This document shows, piece after piece, positions 11,286 to 23,559 of a stretch of 64,000 bases of DNA (its first letter is position 1; each line of letters opens with the position of its first letter). Position numbers and translations under genes: made by a program. This DNA comes from Microbotryomycetes sp. JL201 (taxonomy: Eukaryota > Basidiomycota > Microbotryomycetes), in NCBI GenBank assembly GCA_033819885.1, contig JAQYUZ010000032.1:62001-126000 (forward strand), given 5' to 3'. The notes beneath the pieces are model-generated. The model did no database searches, was not told where the DNA came from, and saw only the letters and a list, made by a program, of their open reading frames with translations.

Positions 11286-14200
11286 TTACGTCAGGTTGTC
11301 GTCAACGTCCAATTTGATGTTTAATCCCGCATGTTCTCGTCCGAATTTGAGCTGAATGTCCAAGAGATGCTGCAACCTATTTTGCTCGATAAACTGTCGA
11401 CATTTGACCAAACTAATGTCGGGCGGCTTGACGATACGTAACGAGTTGAGCAAGACGTTGACATCTTTCAAAGTTGGATTGGTCATGTCGACGGACCATA
11501 AAGTCGCTCCTGTCAGGGTAGCAGTGCGACTATCGACGTCCATCGCAGCCAAATCCGACGTGCCCATCAACTTGGCAGAAGAAGAGCTCGAAGAGGACAT
11601 TGACACGCGCACGTTGCACTCGTCGAAACGAGGGTCCCTCGATATCGTATCGAGTTGCTTTTCGACAGCGACGAGCTTTGTCGAAACTTGTAAATGAGCA
11701 GAGTCAACGTACGCCTCTTTGGCAGATCGAGCAAACAAGACGTCCAATCCTTCAAACACGCCGTCAAAACCACCTCTCAAATCGACTTGACCGACTTCAC
11801 GCTGTATGGCCTTGATTTTCGACTTGAAGACGTACACGCCTCCGATTGGTCCACGGATCTCGAGACCTGAAGCAAGTTTCGGTTTGCCCAATTCTCTGTC
11901 GCTCGTCGACAACGACCCGACTCTTCTGTAGACGTTCAAGCTAAACTCGTTGAAAGCCTCACCGACTACCGAGTCTGGCTGAATCCTAAGGTGATTCGTC
12001 ATTTTGCCAAACAAATGAATCGACCAAGACGTTTCGACAATCTGTTTGAGCTCGTCCAAAGCGTGTTGGCGACCATTCGTCATGCTCTTGACCAACTCGT
12101 GACTCGTGATCCAATTTTTAGGGTACAAGACATGACTTGGTACAATCGTAAAACCGTTCAATTCAAGTTGTCGTCGCCTTTGTTTGACGCCTGTCGTGAT
12201 CGCTCTAGGACCGACGCAATTGAAACAATCTGGTTTATAGGTTGACGAGAACGCTTGCTCCATAATGTCTTTGAACAAAGTCCAACCTTTGCGGAATCGC
12301 ATGACGCCTGGTGCGAGGTACGTCCCGTCTTCGTCCAACGTCCAATCGAGGTCAGGGCCGTATGTAGACTGGTCCGCACCGATGAATTCGAGATTTGAAT
12401 CCGGAGGCGCACGTACCCACGGCGCATCCATGTCCAAGTCTACAAACACCGACTCGTCAGAAACTGTCGGTCTCTTGTCTCCGAAATCCTCAGGCGCTCA
12501 CAAGTACCGCCAAACTTGAACAAGAACAGATAGCGCAAATAGTCGGTCAGGTGCGAGTAGCTATTAAGCATCGCCAAGCAAGTCAGCTTCACTCGCGCCC
12601 GTCTCGACCCTGGTAACTGACAAGAATTGGCCCTTGGACCACTGATCCCATTCTGTCAACCACCGTTGACTGTTCGGACCCAAATACCATCCATTGTATA
12701 ACAATTCCGGACCCCCAATTCTGACGACGTGTACAGCGAACCCGTGCTTGGTGTAGTCTTTGAAAAAATCGAGCGGCAACGTTGTCGACATCATAAAGAT
12801 GATCGCTCTTGGTTCGTGAGCCCAGATCGATTCCAAAGCTTGATAGTGTCGTTCCTGGAATGTGTCTTGAGAAGTTGTCCAACACATCATGTGCAATAAA
12901 TGCCAGTCATCGGTCTGTGAGAACGTTGAAGTGTGTCGAGATAGCAATCCTGGAACGACCCAAGGGTCGTCCGCTGATCCAATCACGAAGGGTGAAGGAG
13001 GCGTCTTGACCGGTGCCTCAAGCGTAGCCTGGTGCGAGCTCGGCTTGCTGGACAATGTCGCACCTTTGATCTCGTCGCAAGCAAAGCCCCAGTCGCGCCA
13101 ATGATTGTCTCTCGATCGACAAGAAGGATAACAGACGCCGCACCACTTCTGAAGAGCTCCTTGACAGGGTTTGCGACCACTGACGATGTTTTCGTACATG
13201 TCTCGCATGCCGAATCCGTTCGGCTCTTTGTACTGACCACCAAAGTGCTTGGCAATCATGTCATTCTCGCACACTTGAGCCTGCTGGATCCGATGGTCGT
13301 GAATCGGTCGGATGCCAGTAGGGTACAACCATAATCCGAGATTTTGGTCTTCGTTCATGACAAACAGCCTCGATGCGTCGGGTGGTGCGATCAATGACAC
13401 GAGGTCGCGAGACAAAATGTGCAACGCGCCGGCCGTGTATGGCGGAAATGACGACAGCTCGTACGCAAAATCGGCGTTCTTGTTGGAAGCATCTTTAATT
13501 GCCGGAATTTCCCTGTGTCCGGTCCAAAAAGGTCAATTCCGGCTCGGGCTTGTGCCTCATTGGTCATTCGTCTCACCAGTAGGCAAACCCTCTCCAATAC
13601 TCTCTCCTCCTTCCTAGCGCGACAAATTCTTTCGACAACACGTCCATCCTCAACAATATGTCGTCGTCCGTTTTGAGCACGTAATCGACATCGAGTTGAC
13701 CGGCCCATTTCCAACCCTCGTATATTTTCCGACTCAAATCAGCGTATCCGTCATGAGCGGGCACGATCAACATGTCGTGAAACTCGTCCGTCTCTTTTTG
13801 AATCTCTGGACCCATCTTGCTCGCCGTCTGCGGAGACGGCGCCGAGCCCAACAAGAACCGGTACGTGATCGAGATTGATTTGGTCGACTGTGGTATGAGC
13901 AGCACGCTCGATTCACGGAACGCTCGCCTGTTCGACATTGATCTGTTTGTCCAGGAAGAGGTGACGAGTATGACGACACGGACGTTGGCCTCTCTGTCCA
14001 AATCTGTCAAACTCAGACCGTTGATGCCACCGACTCCGACGATCGTGTCCAGTTTGGGTCCACCAAGCGAGACTCCCCCTCCACCATGATACCTCGCACT
14101 GAATTGTTGCCACAACAACAATATCGTCGTGATCCATCCGAGCAAGGCGAATGGCGCGACTGTGCCCCAAACGACGCGTTTCCAACTGAGAGCTCTTTCA

Positions 14201-15682
14201 CCTTTGCGATACTTTTCAGTACGAACACCTGGTCCAACAACGACCGACAAAAAATTGGAGATGAACGGGTATTGCTGGTGACCTTTGCGATCTTTTTTCT
14301 CTACAATGTTGCTCGTGACCCAGATCTGGATCACGTTCTGCGACAGAGATCCAAGCAATTAGCGTTGAGCCATCTGGGCTAGACATGCAGCTATTGAAAG
14401 GGACTGACCGAAAATGCCGCTGTCGTTGCGCACACGAACCAGGCCGCAACCGGCTGGTCCCACGAGAAGAAGCGATGTGTCGTCAACGTCAGAGGCCAGC
14501 AGATCGCTTGCAGACTGAGAGCCCTGATGATTGTCGGTAGCCTCGAATAGTACACGAGCCACCTTCTGAGAAGACCCTTCGCCAGCTGGTGACTAAAGTA
14601 GGCGCACGCCAAGGCCCACATGCCTGCAATGAACCAATCGAGCTTGGTGCTCCTAGCCTGGGCTACTCCGACCGCTTTTCCGCCGTCTGTCCAGGTTTTG
14701 GACGTGTCGAGCAACAGAGTTGAAGGTGAATGAAACCTAAAAGCGGCGTAGGCGAATCCGAGTAACGATGGCATGACTGACAACGATTGTAGCAAGAATA
14801 GGATCGCGCTCGAGCGCTTGGAGCGGGGAAATGCAGAGTTCGACGGTTTTGTAGCCGTCGCAGTGGTCGGCAAGCTTGGCTGCAGGAAGGGAAGAAGAGT
14901 CAATGCCGAATCATCAGCACTCGCCGGTCAGCACGGACTGCGGATGGATGACCGTCTTCAGCGTCTCGAGTGCTAGTCCTAGATCTAGCCATTTTGTGCT
15001 CCGAGCCAGTCGTTGAGCGCCGATACACGTTTGAGGTTGTGAGGATCGGAGGCGATATGGGCTCCAAAGGGACGATCCCCTGCGGGTTTCTCCGCCTCCG
15101 TCTGATTTCCAAGGGTGTATCGTCGGCGTCGAGGCCACTCGCTTCTCTTTGTGTCGTCGTATTAGGCTCTCCAGTGGGCGATTCAAAGTCGTCCCAGGCG
15201 GCGACGTCCGGCGGCAAGTCGGCTTGACCTAACGTCGATGCGACCGCCAATGGAAGTGAGCTTGACGATGAGCGAGAGTGAATGCGAGGTCGAAGCTCAT
15301 GCTCTGTTGGCCATTGCGATTGCAGTGCAGGAGGAAATTGGCGCGAGGCGTACTCGAATGTTTGCGAATACGATGGTTGATGCGACGGTTGGGACTGCCG
15401 AAAAGGAAGAGAAGACGATGCCAAGGTTGATCTTGATGCGACAGACGGAAGGGCCGTGCTCGTGAACGAGAGATTAGGCAAATGAGGCACAGAATGCGAT
15501 CTGGGTGGCGAGAAGGGCGCTGTGTAGGACGAACTTGCGTAGCTCGGGGGCGGGGCGTGCAGGTCTACAAAAGATAGTGCCGGTGATGTGTTGGCAGACG
15601 GTGCCCGAGGCGGTGGCCCTTGCGCAGACTCGTCAATGCTCGCCCGGGACGATCGCCGCTTGACGGTCCGAACTGGCGCCAC
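11286..15682 (-). CDS. EOS1-like membrane domain fused to GT31 and GT32 glycosyltransferase domains
   Basis: Large predicted ER/Golgi membrane glycosyltransferase. The order is: disordered Ser/Pro-rich N-terminus (15682-14900); a multi-pass domain resembling fungal EOS1 (VMPSLLGFAY, LLRRWLVYYS, IIRALSLQAI, then IQIWVTSNIV after an intron); a transmembrane helix near 14130; a GT31 (beta-1,3-galactosyltransferase-type) domain with ESSVLLIPQ, YADLSRKIYEGWKWA and the DXD motif KTDDD; and a GT32 (Gly_transf_sug) domain with HLTDYLRYLFLFKFGGTYLDMD, which spans introns. Two exons prove the joins: 14358-13573 carries both the EOS1 end and the GT31 start, and 13424-12564 carries both the GT31 end and the GT32 start. 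The reading frame opens after a TAG without an ATG, so a short first exon probably lies at about 15700-15850. Acceptor substrate is unknown. Confidence 0.78.
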
Positions 15683-16259
15683 GATGCTCGGATCCTAGCT
15701 GAGTAGATAGATGTCACTCCCTGAATGCCAAAAAAAAGCTGCGACGAAATGTCAGCACTGTTGCAACGCGCTGGTCGCTGGCCGCTAGTTGAACATTTCG
15801 AGGCCAGTCACGTCCATGCATTCTCGTTCAGGCGGTGAATGAGGCTCGGATGGGTCACTTAGCAGCAATCAAGCCACTTGCGCTTGCCTATGACCTCGTG
15901 CGAACCGTGCGTGTCCGTCGAACGCGAGCGAGTCGCAACGCGTCAAAGACGCCGCCGCTGTTCCCGAGTCGTGCTGAGGCAAGCATGGTTGACGACTGGT
16001 GCGCTGCACCTCTCAAACCAGTCGCTAGCGGCTCAAGGACTCACGCAAGGCTAGAAGGAGCTCGTGCTCGCCAGAACGGCAGCCGGCTAAATTCGCGAGC
16101 GCTCGCAGGGATATCATGCTCGTCGGCATTCTGGACATTCCGAGTATTTTTTTGAAGATGTTCTGTTTGGTCTCGGGTATAACTTTCATACATGAAATGG
16201 CGATTGCCCCCAATATCCCACTTCCTTTCTACAAATGCGAGTCTCCTCGTACCCAGTCC
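15683..16259. other. Intergenic, with probable 5' exon and promoter of the EOS1-GT gene
   Basis: 577 bp between the open frame of the EOS1-GT31-GT32 gene and the stop of the VanZ-like gene, both on the minus strand. A plausible 3' splice site (ACTCAGCTAG) sits just upstream of the open frame at about 15695, and minus-strand ATGs occur at about 15810, but I cannot fix the first exon. No other gene is recognised. Confidence 0.4.
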
Positions 16260-17367
16260 CTACACTGTTCGTGTCGGCGATTCTTGCCCCTCGTCTGCGC
16301 CGCCAATGTCGAATATTGGATCATCGTCCGCATCGTCCCACACATTCTCTTCTATCCGTGCCGTTCTTCTACTTGAGGCGACATTTGCACCGACTCCAGC
16401 AATCTGAGCTTCTGTTCGTCTCCTGCCTTGCTCCATGCGAGTCAAACTTGGGCTGGCGTCCTCCCTTTCGTCTCCGTGTTCGTCATCGTCGTCAAGACCG
16501 AGGTCGCGGTACGCGCCCGTCGTCTCGAGACTGTTGTCGTTGATGTCAAGAGGCTGGTACAGCCTCCTCAGCTCTGCAGCTCTTCTCGAGTTGAGCGTCA
16601 CGCGCCTTGCAAACCAGATGCCAAGGACAGTCCCGAGCAGATTTGCCTTGCGCGCAAGCACAAAAACGAACTTGGGGTGTCAGTTTGCGACAAACTCAAC
16701 TCTGGAATAGACAGGCTATGCGCTCACGATGACGTCACCCCATTGAAACTGTCGTGTAAGGAGTTGATTGAGCAAGTCAGTCAGTCAGTCAACGATTCCG
16801 ATGCAATCGCGGTCGGTTCTTTACAGACAGTTTTGTAAGGCAAAAGCGACTGAACAAACTCGCTTCCGATGCTTCCGACTGTCCAAGAGCATTCGGTGCA
16901 TCAATGTGTCAGTGTCAGTCACGATTCAGATTTGCTGCTCGAGACAGGATCGACCTACAGAGGCCGCAGACGACGGAGGAGAGGATCTCGTTGAAATAGC
17001 GCCATTGTGGTCCTCCTGTGCGTCTTGCATTGTGTTCGACGAGCCATATGGCGTAAAACAAGCTCGATGCCAGCGTAAAGCCGACAAAGTGCAGCACCTT
17101 GTCCCACAAGGGTACTTTCGGCGGTGTGAGCTTGTTGGCCAAGGTCGGGTGGAATCCAAGCGCGCCCAAGAGCACGAGCGTCAATGCGCACAAGATGATG
17201 AACGCAGGCCTGACGCGCAATGGCACTCCGTCTACGGGGTACGACTTGACAATGACGCGCACGAGCGGCGTCTGCCTGTGCCATGCCAACGCGATCGTTT
17301 CCCTGAATGGATGCAGGATGTGCTGGGCACCCTGACCGCCTAGCCGTATTCGCCCTGACGGAGCCAT
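16260..17367 (-). CDS. VanZ-like small multi-pass membrane protein
   Basis: Predicted integral membrane protein of the VanZ-like family. The start at 17367 (MAPSGRIRLGG) precedes a basic stretch and a hydrophobic helix (RPAFIILCALTLVLLGALGF). The VanZ signature DKVLHFVGFTLAS follows. After an intron come LTRQFQWGDVI and, after another, ANLLGTVLGIWFARR, matching the family pattern of membrane-embedded D, K, H and GD/N residues. The last exon ends in an acidic cytosolic tail (LGLDDDDEHGDE) with Arg-rich segments. An in-frame TTG at 17472 lies upstream but is not needed. Biochemical role is unknown in fungi. Confidence 0.68.
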
Positions 17368-18053
17368 CAGTGGGCGCGCGAGGTTGCGAGGCGGCGTCGA
17401 CTGGTGCGGTGCAAGGTGCGCCGAGGGGCCTGAGCGCACGCGCGTGTGCGTGTGCTGCGCAAAGGAACCCAACGACCCCGCTTCTCAACCTCTTGCCCCT
17501 CGTCACCCCGTCTCGGTGAGTGCGAGCGCACTGCACCTTGCTCCGTCGAGGAAGCCGGCAACTACTCGTGCGGTCGGCCTGCTCACACACGCGCACGACG
17601 GAGGCGGCGGCAAGCCGTGTGTCCGTCGAGCATCGCACGTTGAGCACTCGGCAGCCAGCGCAATCCCGTCAGGCAACCCGTTGCGCTCCAAATCGCCTGC
17701 ATATGTGCTGCTTGCGGCGTCGTGTGCCCGTCGACTGGACGCACACTGCTCGCAGTCCCGGACACTTTTCGAGCCGAACGCGCGCGTGCGTGCGCTGCCC
17801 GGTTTACGTCGTATAGGCCTCGCGATGCATCCAGCGGACACTTCGTCAGTATACGACTCGTGTCTCGGCTGTGCAGCTCACCACCCGCTGGCCTTGCGAC
17901 GCAACAAAGCTCCGCCGCCAATGACCGAAACTCGCGCAGACGCTGACCGATTTACGTGGCTTTCAGTCAAGCACAGGCACCTCTCCCATCAGCCGAATCT
18001 GGCCACTTGATCATCCGCTCGTCTTTTCATTGTCCCCTCTCGACTGAGACAAT
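17368..18053. promoter_or_regulatory. GC-rich divergent promoter region, VanZ-like/TAM41
   Basis: 686 bp separating outward-facing genes. It is GC-rich with open frames in several registers, none with a recognisable domain or splice-linked continuation; these look like chance frames. No repeats or RNA genes seen. Confidence 0.35.
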
Positions 18054-19978
18054 ATGCTGTCGCGAACGGCGACCGGGGCGTTGCTTGCGGGACATGCGCC
18101 TCGGCGCCTAGTCAGCAGCATTCACCGCACCGCCTGGGCCGCAGCGCAGCGGCATGATCACCTCGGCTACAGCTGCATACACTCTTCGTCCTGGCGGCTG
18201 CTCGACACGGAGCGCCAAACCTCGTCACAGCAACAGCCACCTCTGCCACTGAATGGCCCGCAGCAGCAGTCGAGAAGGCGAACGCCAACAGGTGCGACTT
18301 CAAGTTTCGCAGCAACTGAGAGGACGGCGTATCCACATGGCTCAACGGCACAAAACCCATTAAGCCCGCCACCACTCGACGCGCGCTTGCCAAAGAAGAA
18401 AATAACAAGCGTCGCAGATTTACCATCGAGGTTTGGCAAGAATCAAATCATCGCCGTGCCTGAACAAGTTCAACGCGACCTCGAAGACGTCCTCACCCAA
18501 TTCAAGGCCCCGATCCGATTCGCGTTTGCTTACGGTAGTGGAGTCTTTAGACAAAAGGGGTACACGGCAGAAGTGAGCCTGTATTCGGGAACCCGAGGAC
18601 GCCACTGTTTCACGATTCGTTGACAATCGTCCAATGGTCAGGACAAGCCGCTTCTTGACTTTGTGTTTGCAGTCTCGCACCCGTCTCACTGGCACGCAGT
18701 CAACATGCAACAACACCCGGATCACTACTCAATGCCTATGAGGCTACTAGGAAGTGACGCCGTCGCATGGATGCAAGAGCGCGGACTCGGAGCTGGGGTC
18801 TGGTTCAACGTTGAAGTCGAAGTCAACGGCAAGGTATGTCATTAATTTCAAGCGACGTCAATTGGAATACGTAGCGCTCATCATGCGCTTTCTGCTGACG
18901 CACCGTTAGACTATCAAATACGGTGTCATTTCGATCGATGCGCTCTGTCGGGACATGCTCGACTGGGAGACGCTGTACATCAGCGGACGAACACAAAAAC
19001 CGGTGCGTCGCCTTCTTTGACGCAGATTTTTTCATGTTGCTGCTGTCAGACTTACTCAGAGTCTCTGCTTGGCAGGTTCGCATCCTTGTCGATGATGCTC
19101 GCGTCCGCCTCGCCAACCAAGTCAACCTCGCCAGCGCCTTGCGCACGGCTCTTCTTTTGTTGCCAGAGTCGTTCAACGAAGTTGAATTATTCGAAACGAT
19201 AGCCGGATTGTCTTACACCGGAGACTTCCGAATGGCGGTGGGTGAGAATCCTCGCAAAGTTCGCAACATTGTCGACGCCCAATTGGAAGCGTTTAGGAGT
19301 CTGTATGGGGGATTGCTTAAGAGTTTCTGGAAGAGCGTCTATGTCATCGGCGAACAACCTTTGTCTTCTGTCAGTTTGATGGCACCGACGACGAACGAGT
19401 CTCAGGGCAATGGTGCTGCACAACAGGAGCGGACGGTGAGGCAGTTGAGGCAAGACACGAGCGTCAGCCAACGTGCTTCAATTGCCAAGAAGCTGCCAAA
19501 TGGACTGAAGAAGCGGATCATGGGATTTTACGAACGCAAGTGGAATCTCAAAGCGGCTCTCGCGGCCAACAGCAATGTCGCTACACCAGACAATAGTGAC
19601 GCAACGCCGGCGCAAAACTTTGCCAAAGAATTGGACGAGCAGCAATTGTGGGAAAAGATTGTTCAGGACGAAGAGTTCCGAAGAGTACTGCAAGACGGTC
19701 AGTTTTGCCTGGGTCTCGCGCGCGCGGGCGTGCGCCGTAAAATTGCACTGACGAAGGGTTATTTGACATTTGTGCATTGACTAGGCATCGGGGCGATCGT
19801 ACGACGACCTACCTTCAATCAATCACTCAAAGGCATCTTGTCTGCCGGTCCCATGAAGAGTCTCAGGTACATTGGACCTAAGCTGCGCAAAAAGTGGGGT
19901 GCAAGGAAGCAGCAACAAGCTGTATCTGCGCCGACCCAAAACACTCCTGCCGCTCCAAACGCCGGCAAGCAAGCGTGA
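18054..19978 (+). CDS. TAM41: Mitochondrial CDP-diacylglycerol synthase TAM41
   Basis: Matrix-side inner-membrane enzyme converting phosphatidic acid and CTP to CDP-diacylglycerol, the first step towards cardiolipin. The N-terminus MLSRTATGALLAGHAPRRL is a typical presequence. The family core follows: FAFAYGSGVF (nucleotidyltransferase GSG), DFVFAVSHPSHWHAVNMQQH (Asp and His of the active site), WFNVEV, KYGVISIDALCRDMLDW, LPESFNEVELFETIAGLSYTGD and NPRKVRNIV. Small introns fall between these blocks. The C-terminus, FNQSLKGILSAGPMKS then a basic tail, is the usual end of the family with an added Lys/Arg- and Ala-rich extension. Start and stop are supported by frame and family length. Confidence 0.9.
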
Positions 19979-20418
19979 TTCTGTTTTCGCATCATCATCA
20001 TTGTCCGTTTTCGACATTCGCTTTGTGCACCTGCGTGCGACTGTCTCGCCAAAAGGTGCCCGCATTCCTTTTTTTTGTTTCCCTTGCATTTGGTACTTGC
20101 ACAGTGTTGTAAAGCAAGCTCGACTTATACTCGACTGTTTGCACTCACCTGCACGTCGCAGAGGCCTGAGCGCGGCCTGTGCGCAATAACGGTCAACGAA
20201 CGCGCGCGCGTGCGCGCTGTGGCCCTTTGTGTGTCTTGCGCATCGCTCATTTGCCCCTCGCCGGAATTGGATCTCGTCAAAGTGACAACCTCTGACGAAA
20301 GACGTCTACATCTGCGTCTGTCGCCGTCTCAGCCTCGTACAAGCTTGCGCCGCGCACGCGCCTCGACGCGCTCACTAGCGCGCCAAAGGCATCCTGCACA
20401 CAGACGGGCATTCAAGAG
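19979..20418. other. Intergenic, promoter of the O-fucosyltransferase-like gene
   Basis: 440 bp between TAM41 and the next plus-strand gene. It contains a short alternating CG/GC tract (CGCGCGCG type, near 20202) and pyrimidine-rich stretches; no gene or RNA is recognised. Confidence 0.3.
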
Positions 20419-23201
20419 ATGAAGGGTTTGACGCTCAACACGTCACTCGTATCGTCTGTGGGCAGCAGCAGCTACAGCTATGGTCAGGGCGGTGGTTCAT
20501 CCGCCGCTTCGTCGAGATCAAATTCACCATCGTCAGCTAGTGGACCACTGCTTGAACAGCATGTTTCAACTGCACCGATTTCAATGACCTCGATGATGGC
20601 GAATTACGGTTCACCTTCACGTCAAGGCGGTTCCTCTTACACTCGACTTGATGCGAACGACAATGACCATTTGAACATGGGTCCAGCATGGAATGATCAC
20701 GCTCAGAGCCATCACAATCGAAAGAAGAGTACGATATCATTGCTGCCTTGGTCAACGCGTTCTAAACAGGCACCTTTTACCCGTTCCCCGTGGAATTGTG
20801 GCGTTGGAGCAGCAGCGACGAGTTCTCTTCACGGCTCAAAGCGTAACAAATTAGTATGGGTCACAGGCGCGACTATGTTTATATTCATTGTTTTGCTCGT
20901 TTACTCGGGTCATTCAACTGTCACTCGCGGCGATGTGACATTAACGGGGGATCAGTTTGTTGGTGATCCTCTGGCCGACCAGACAAACTCGCCTCTGACG
21001 ACAACTGGGACATCTATATCTTCATCTTCATCTTCATCGAGATTGGAAGCGATCAAACAATACTGGAACGAGTGGTGGAAAGCCAGTCAGACAGTAAAAG
21101 AGGTAGAGGAAGAGACGTACGGACGAGAAGCGCCGGGAGAAGCAGAGAGCGTCGAAGATGTTCTGACACAAGCAGCTGAAGACGACGTTGATGAACAAAG
21201 CGAAAGTGGTCAAAATACCGCTCAAGAACAAGGAGTTTCAGAAGGCAACGCAGATCAAGACGCAGTGGATGCCGACGACCACGATGTGGACGAGGTCGTA
21301 GAAGCGCAAGTGCCAGGCTCGGGTGCTGCCGCGGTACCAGCCCAAGTAGACGGGAATGAAAATGGCAGAATCGACAGTCCGGTCTCAACCGGAGCTGAAT
21401 CAAGTCAGAAGGAAAGCAATCCGCTTAACATACGACCGACTTTGCGATTGCCACCTACCGACCCGGCAAAAGCCAGTCAAATGCGCTACGTCGCTTACGA
21501 AAGCCACTCTGGGTTTCACAATCGTACGTTTCCGAGCATTTGAGACTTGATTGAACAGCTCACAAATCCACGTCTCGTGTACACGGACAGAACGCAAGGC
21601 GCTCGTCAATGCTCTGCTTGTATCTCGCATGCTCAACCGGACTCTGCTCTTACCGCCTGTTCGACTAGGTCATGCCATCTCTTGGGATCCTCACCTCGAC
21701 CAGCTCGTCCCATTGCACGAACGGTGCAAAGCCGATGCCGCGCTGAGACTAGCGTCTGACGAATGCGCCAACGTTCCTGGGCCAAATAAATGGACTTATG
21801 TCGACTGGTCTTATATCATGCCTAAGTCGTTGTTCAACGAGTACTCGATTGTGGATCGGTGGAACGATTCTACGGCTTGGTGGACGAGCGAACCGTCTCA
21901 AGGCGGCCTCGGCTTGCAAGATTACGACGAACAAGTATTCCACTTTCAAGACGATGACAGGTACTCTTACCAATTCTACGACAGTATTCAAACGAAAACG
22001 AGTTTGGGAAGGTTTCATCAGCGATTGAACGTCGACACGTTGTTGCACGACAACCGGTTCAAAGACAAGAGAGTCTTACATTTCGGAAGCTTGTTTGGAG
22101 GTGACAGAGTCAAAGCCGGTTTATCCGACACTTTGCAAGAGTGGCAGAGGATCAATGAGGCGATGGTCTTTGAGATCAAAGGAATCGACGAGATGAGCGA
22201 ACAGGTCAAAAACAGACTGGGTTCGTACGTTGGTGTACATTGCCGCGTTGGAGACATGTTTTTCAAAGTCAGTCGGCCTGTGTCTACGAACAAGAGTGTG
22301 CCATGTGTGCTGAAAAAGCTCTCTGGTTTGCAGAACAAGGCCAAGCCAAATATGCAAGCCGTGTTTCGCAAACTGTCAAAGACGGTTTTTGGTCTCAAGC
22401 AAAAACGTATCATGCAACTTTTGGAGCAGACTGAAGCAAGCTTGAAGCAACAGCGAAAGGGCGGTCGACATCGGCGGTGGACCAGGCGACTGAGGGCGAA
22501 ACTGGCTTGGACGTACCATGATGACGTTCAAGACGAAGCCGACGATGTATATACTGTTCGTTCTCTGCCAGTCTTGCTCAAACGCGCCACGAGCTCAAGC
22601 AACTCGCTCAACGTCGAGAGACCCATGTCTTCGAGCCTTTCGTGTCGCAAACCTCTTCACACCGACCCAGAACTCTTGCCGCTCAACAAACCCTTGTACA
22701 TGGCAACAGACTCTCGAGACGCAATCAGGGATCCAAACCTGAAGCCGTTCTTTGATCACTTTCCTTGCATTTTCTTGTTGGACGACTTTGCTACGGAATC
22801 GACCGTTAATAAAGAACCTGTTGTCGAGTTGGCCGAATTGATGAAAGGCAATGGGTGGACGAGCGATTGGGACGGTCAATCGTGAGTCTCGTCATTTCTC
22901 GTCTCTGGGATAATCTCACCCATCTGTGGGATTGATTGAGTGGTGCCGAGAGTTGACCTGAGACTTTCGGACAGGTTATCAACATACATATTGCCTTTTC
23001 TTGAAGCAGAAATTGCGGCAAAAGCGGATGCCGCAGTCGGAAGTGAGTATGTTTGAGCTTATCACGTGGAATGTCGCACTGATCCAAGCGCCGATGAAAA
23101 ACTCGTTTCCAGCTGTCGGATCAACGTTCTCGGGCTACGCGACGGTCACGCTTCATGAAGCATATCACAAATCGGGCAAGACGGCCAGCGCTGCCGAATA
23201 A
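20419..23201 (+). CDS. O-fucosyltransferase-like type II membrane protein
   Basis: Predicted Golgi or ER glycosyltransferase related to GDP-fucose protein O-fucosyltransferases. A cytosolic Ser-rich N-terminus (about 145 residues) is followed by one membrane anchor (LVWVTGATMFIFIVLLVYSG), then an acidic, Gln/Glu-rich stem. The catalytic region begins YVAYESHSGFHN, continues after an intron with RKALVNALLVSRMLNRTLLLPP, and holds YVGVHCRVGD (the HxRxGD-type motif with the conserved Arg) and LYMATDSRDA (TDS motif). The last exon ends with VGSTFSGYATVTLHEAYH, the family's usual C-terminal block. A basic insertion (KGGRHRRWTRRLRAK) interrupts the domain. Donor sugar is inferred from family only; related basidiomycete proteins are often labelled proteophosphoglycan-like. 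Confidence 0.75.
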
Positions 23202-23559
23202 AGAACTGTGCCTTTGTGATTCTCACACCTTTTTGGGGGGGGGTCTTCGTCTCTCGATGGACTTTCGATTGTTGTAGTTATCTCTCCTTTAGCATGTCAT
23301 GAATGTCGTTCGCACTGTTCGTTCTGTGTCATTCACACGTTGTACGTGTTTCTCCCTTTCTGTTCGTCTGATGAGCGTTGCAAAACGAGAGTCGCGTTTC
23401 TACAACCAATGGATAACGAGGATGGCAACCGGCGTTTCAGATCCTGACGCTTGAATTTGCGCTCTTGAGCAGCAATTGTATGTCTTGTTCGCTGCAAACA
23501 AAGGAAGAGTATTGCGTTGATGAGCAGTTTATTGGGTCGACTTCAAGCGCTACTCGGAC
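23202..23559. other. Convergent intergenic region
   Basis: 358 bp between two genes facing each other. It is T- and C-rich with a run of nine G near 23237 and is probably the 3' UTRs of both neighbours. No gene seen. Confidence 0.3.

Noticed and set aside
11286-15682. Possibility that EOS1, GT31 and GT32 are separate adjacent genes
   Set aside because: Two long exons each bridge a domain boundary without a stop, so separate genes would need unusual internal splicing or termination.
17384-18010. 208-residue plus-strand open frame between the VanZ-like gene and TAM41
   Set aside because: Arg/Ala/Cys-rich, GC-driven, overlaps open frames in other registers, lies in a divergent promoter, and shows no domain.
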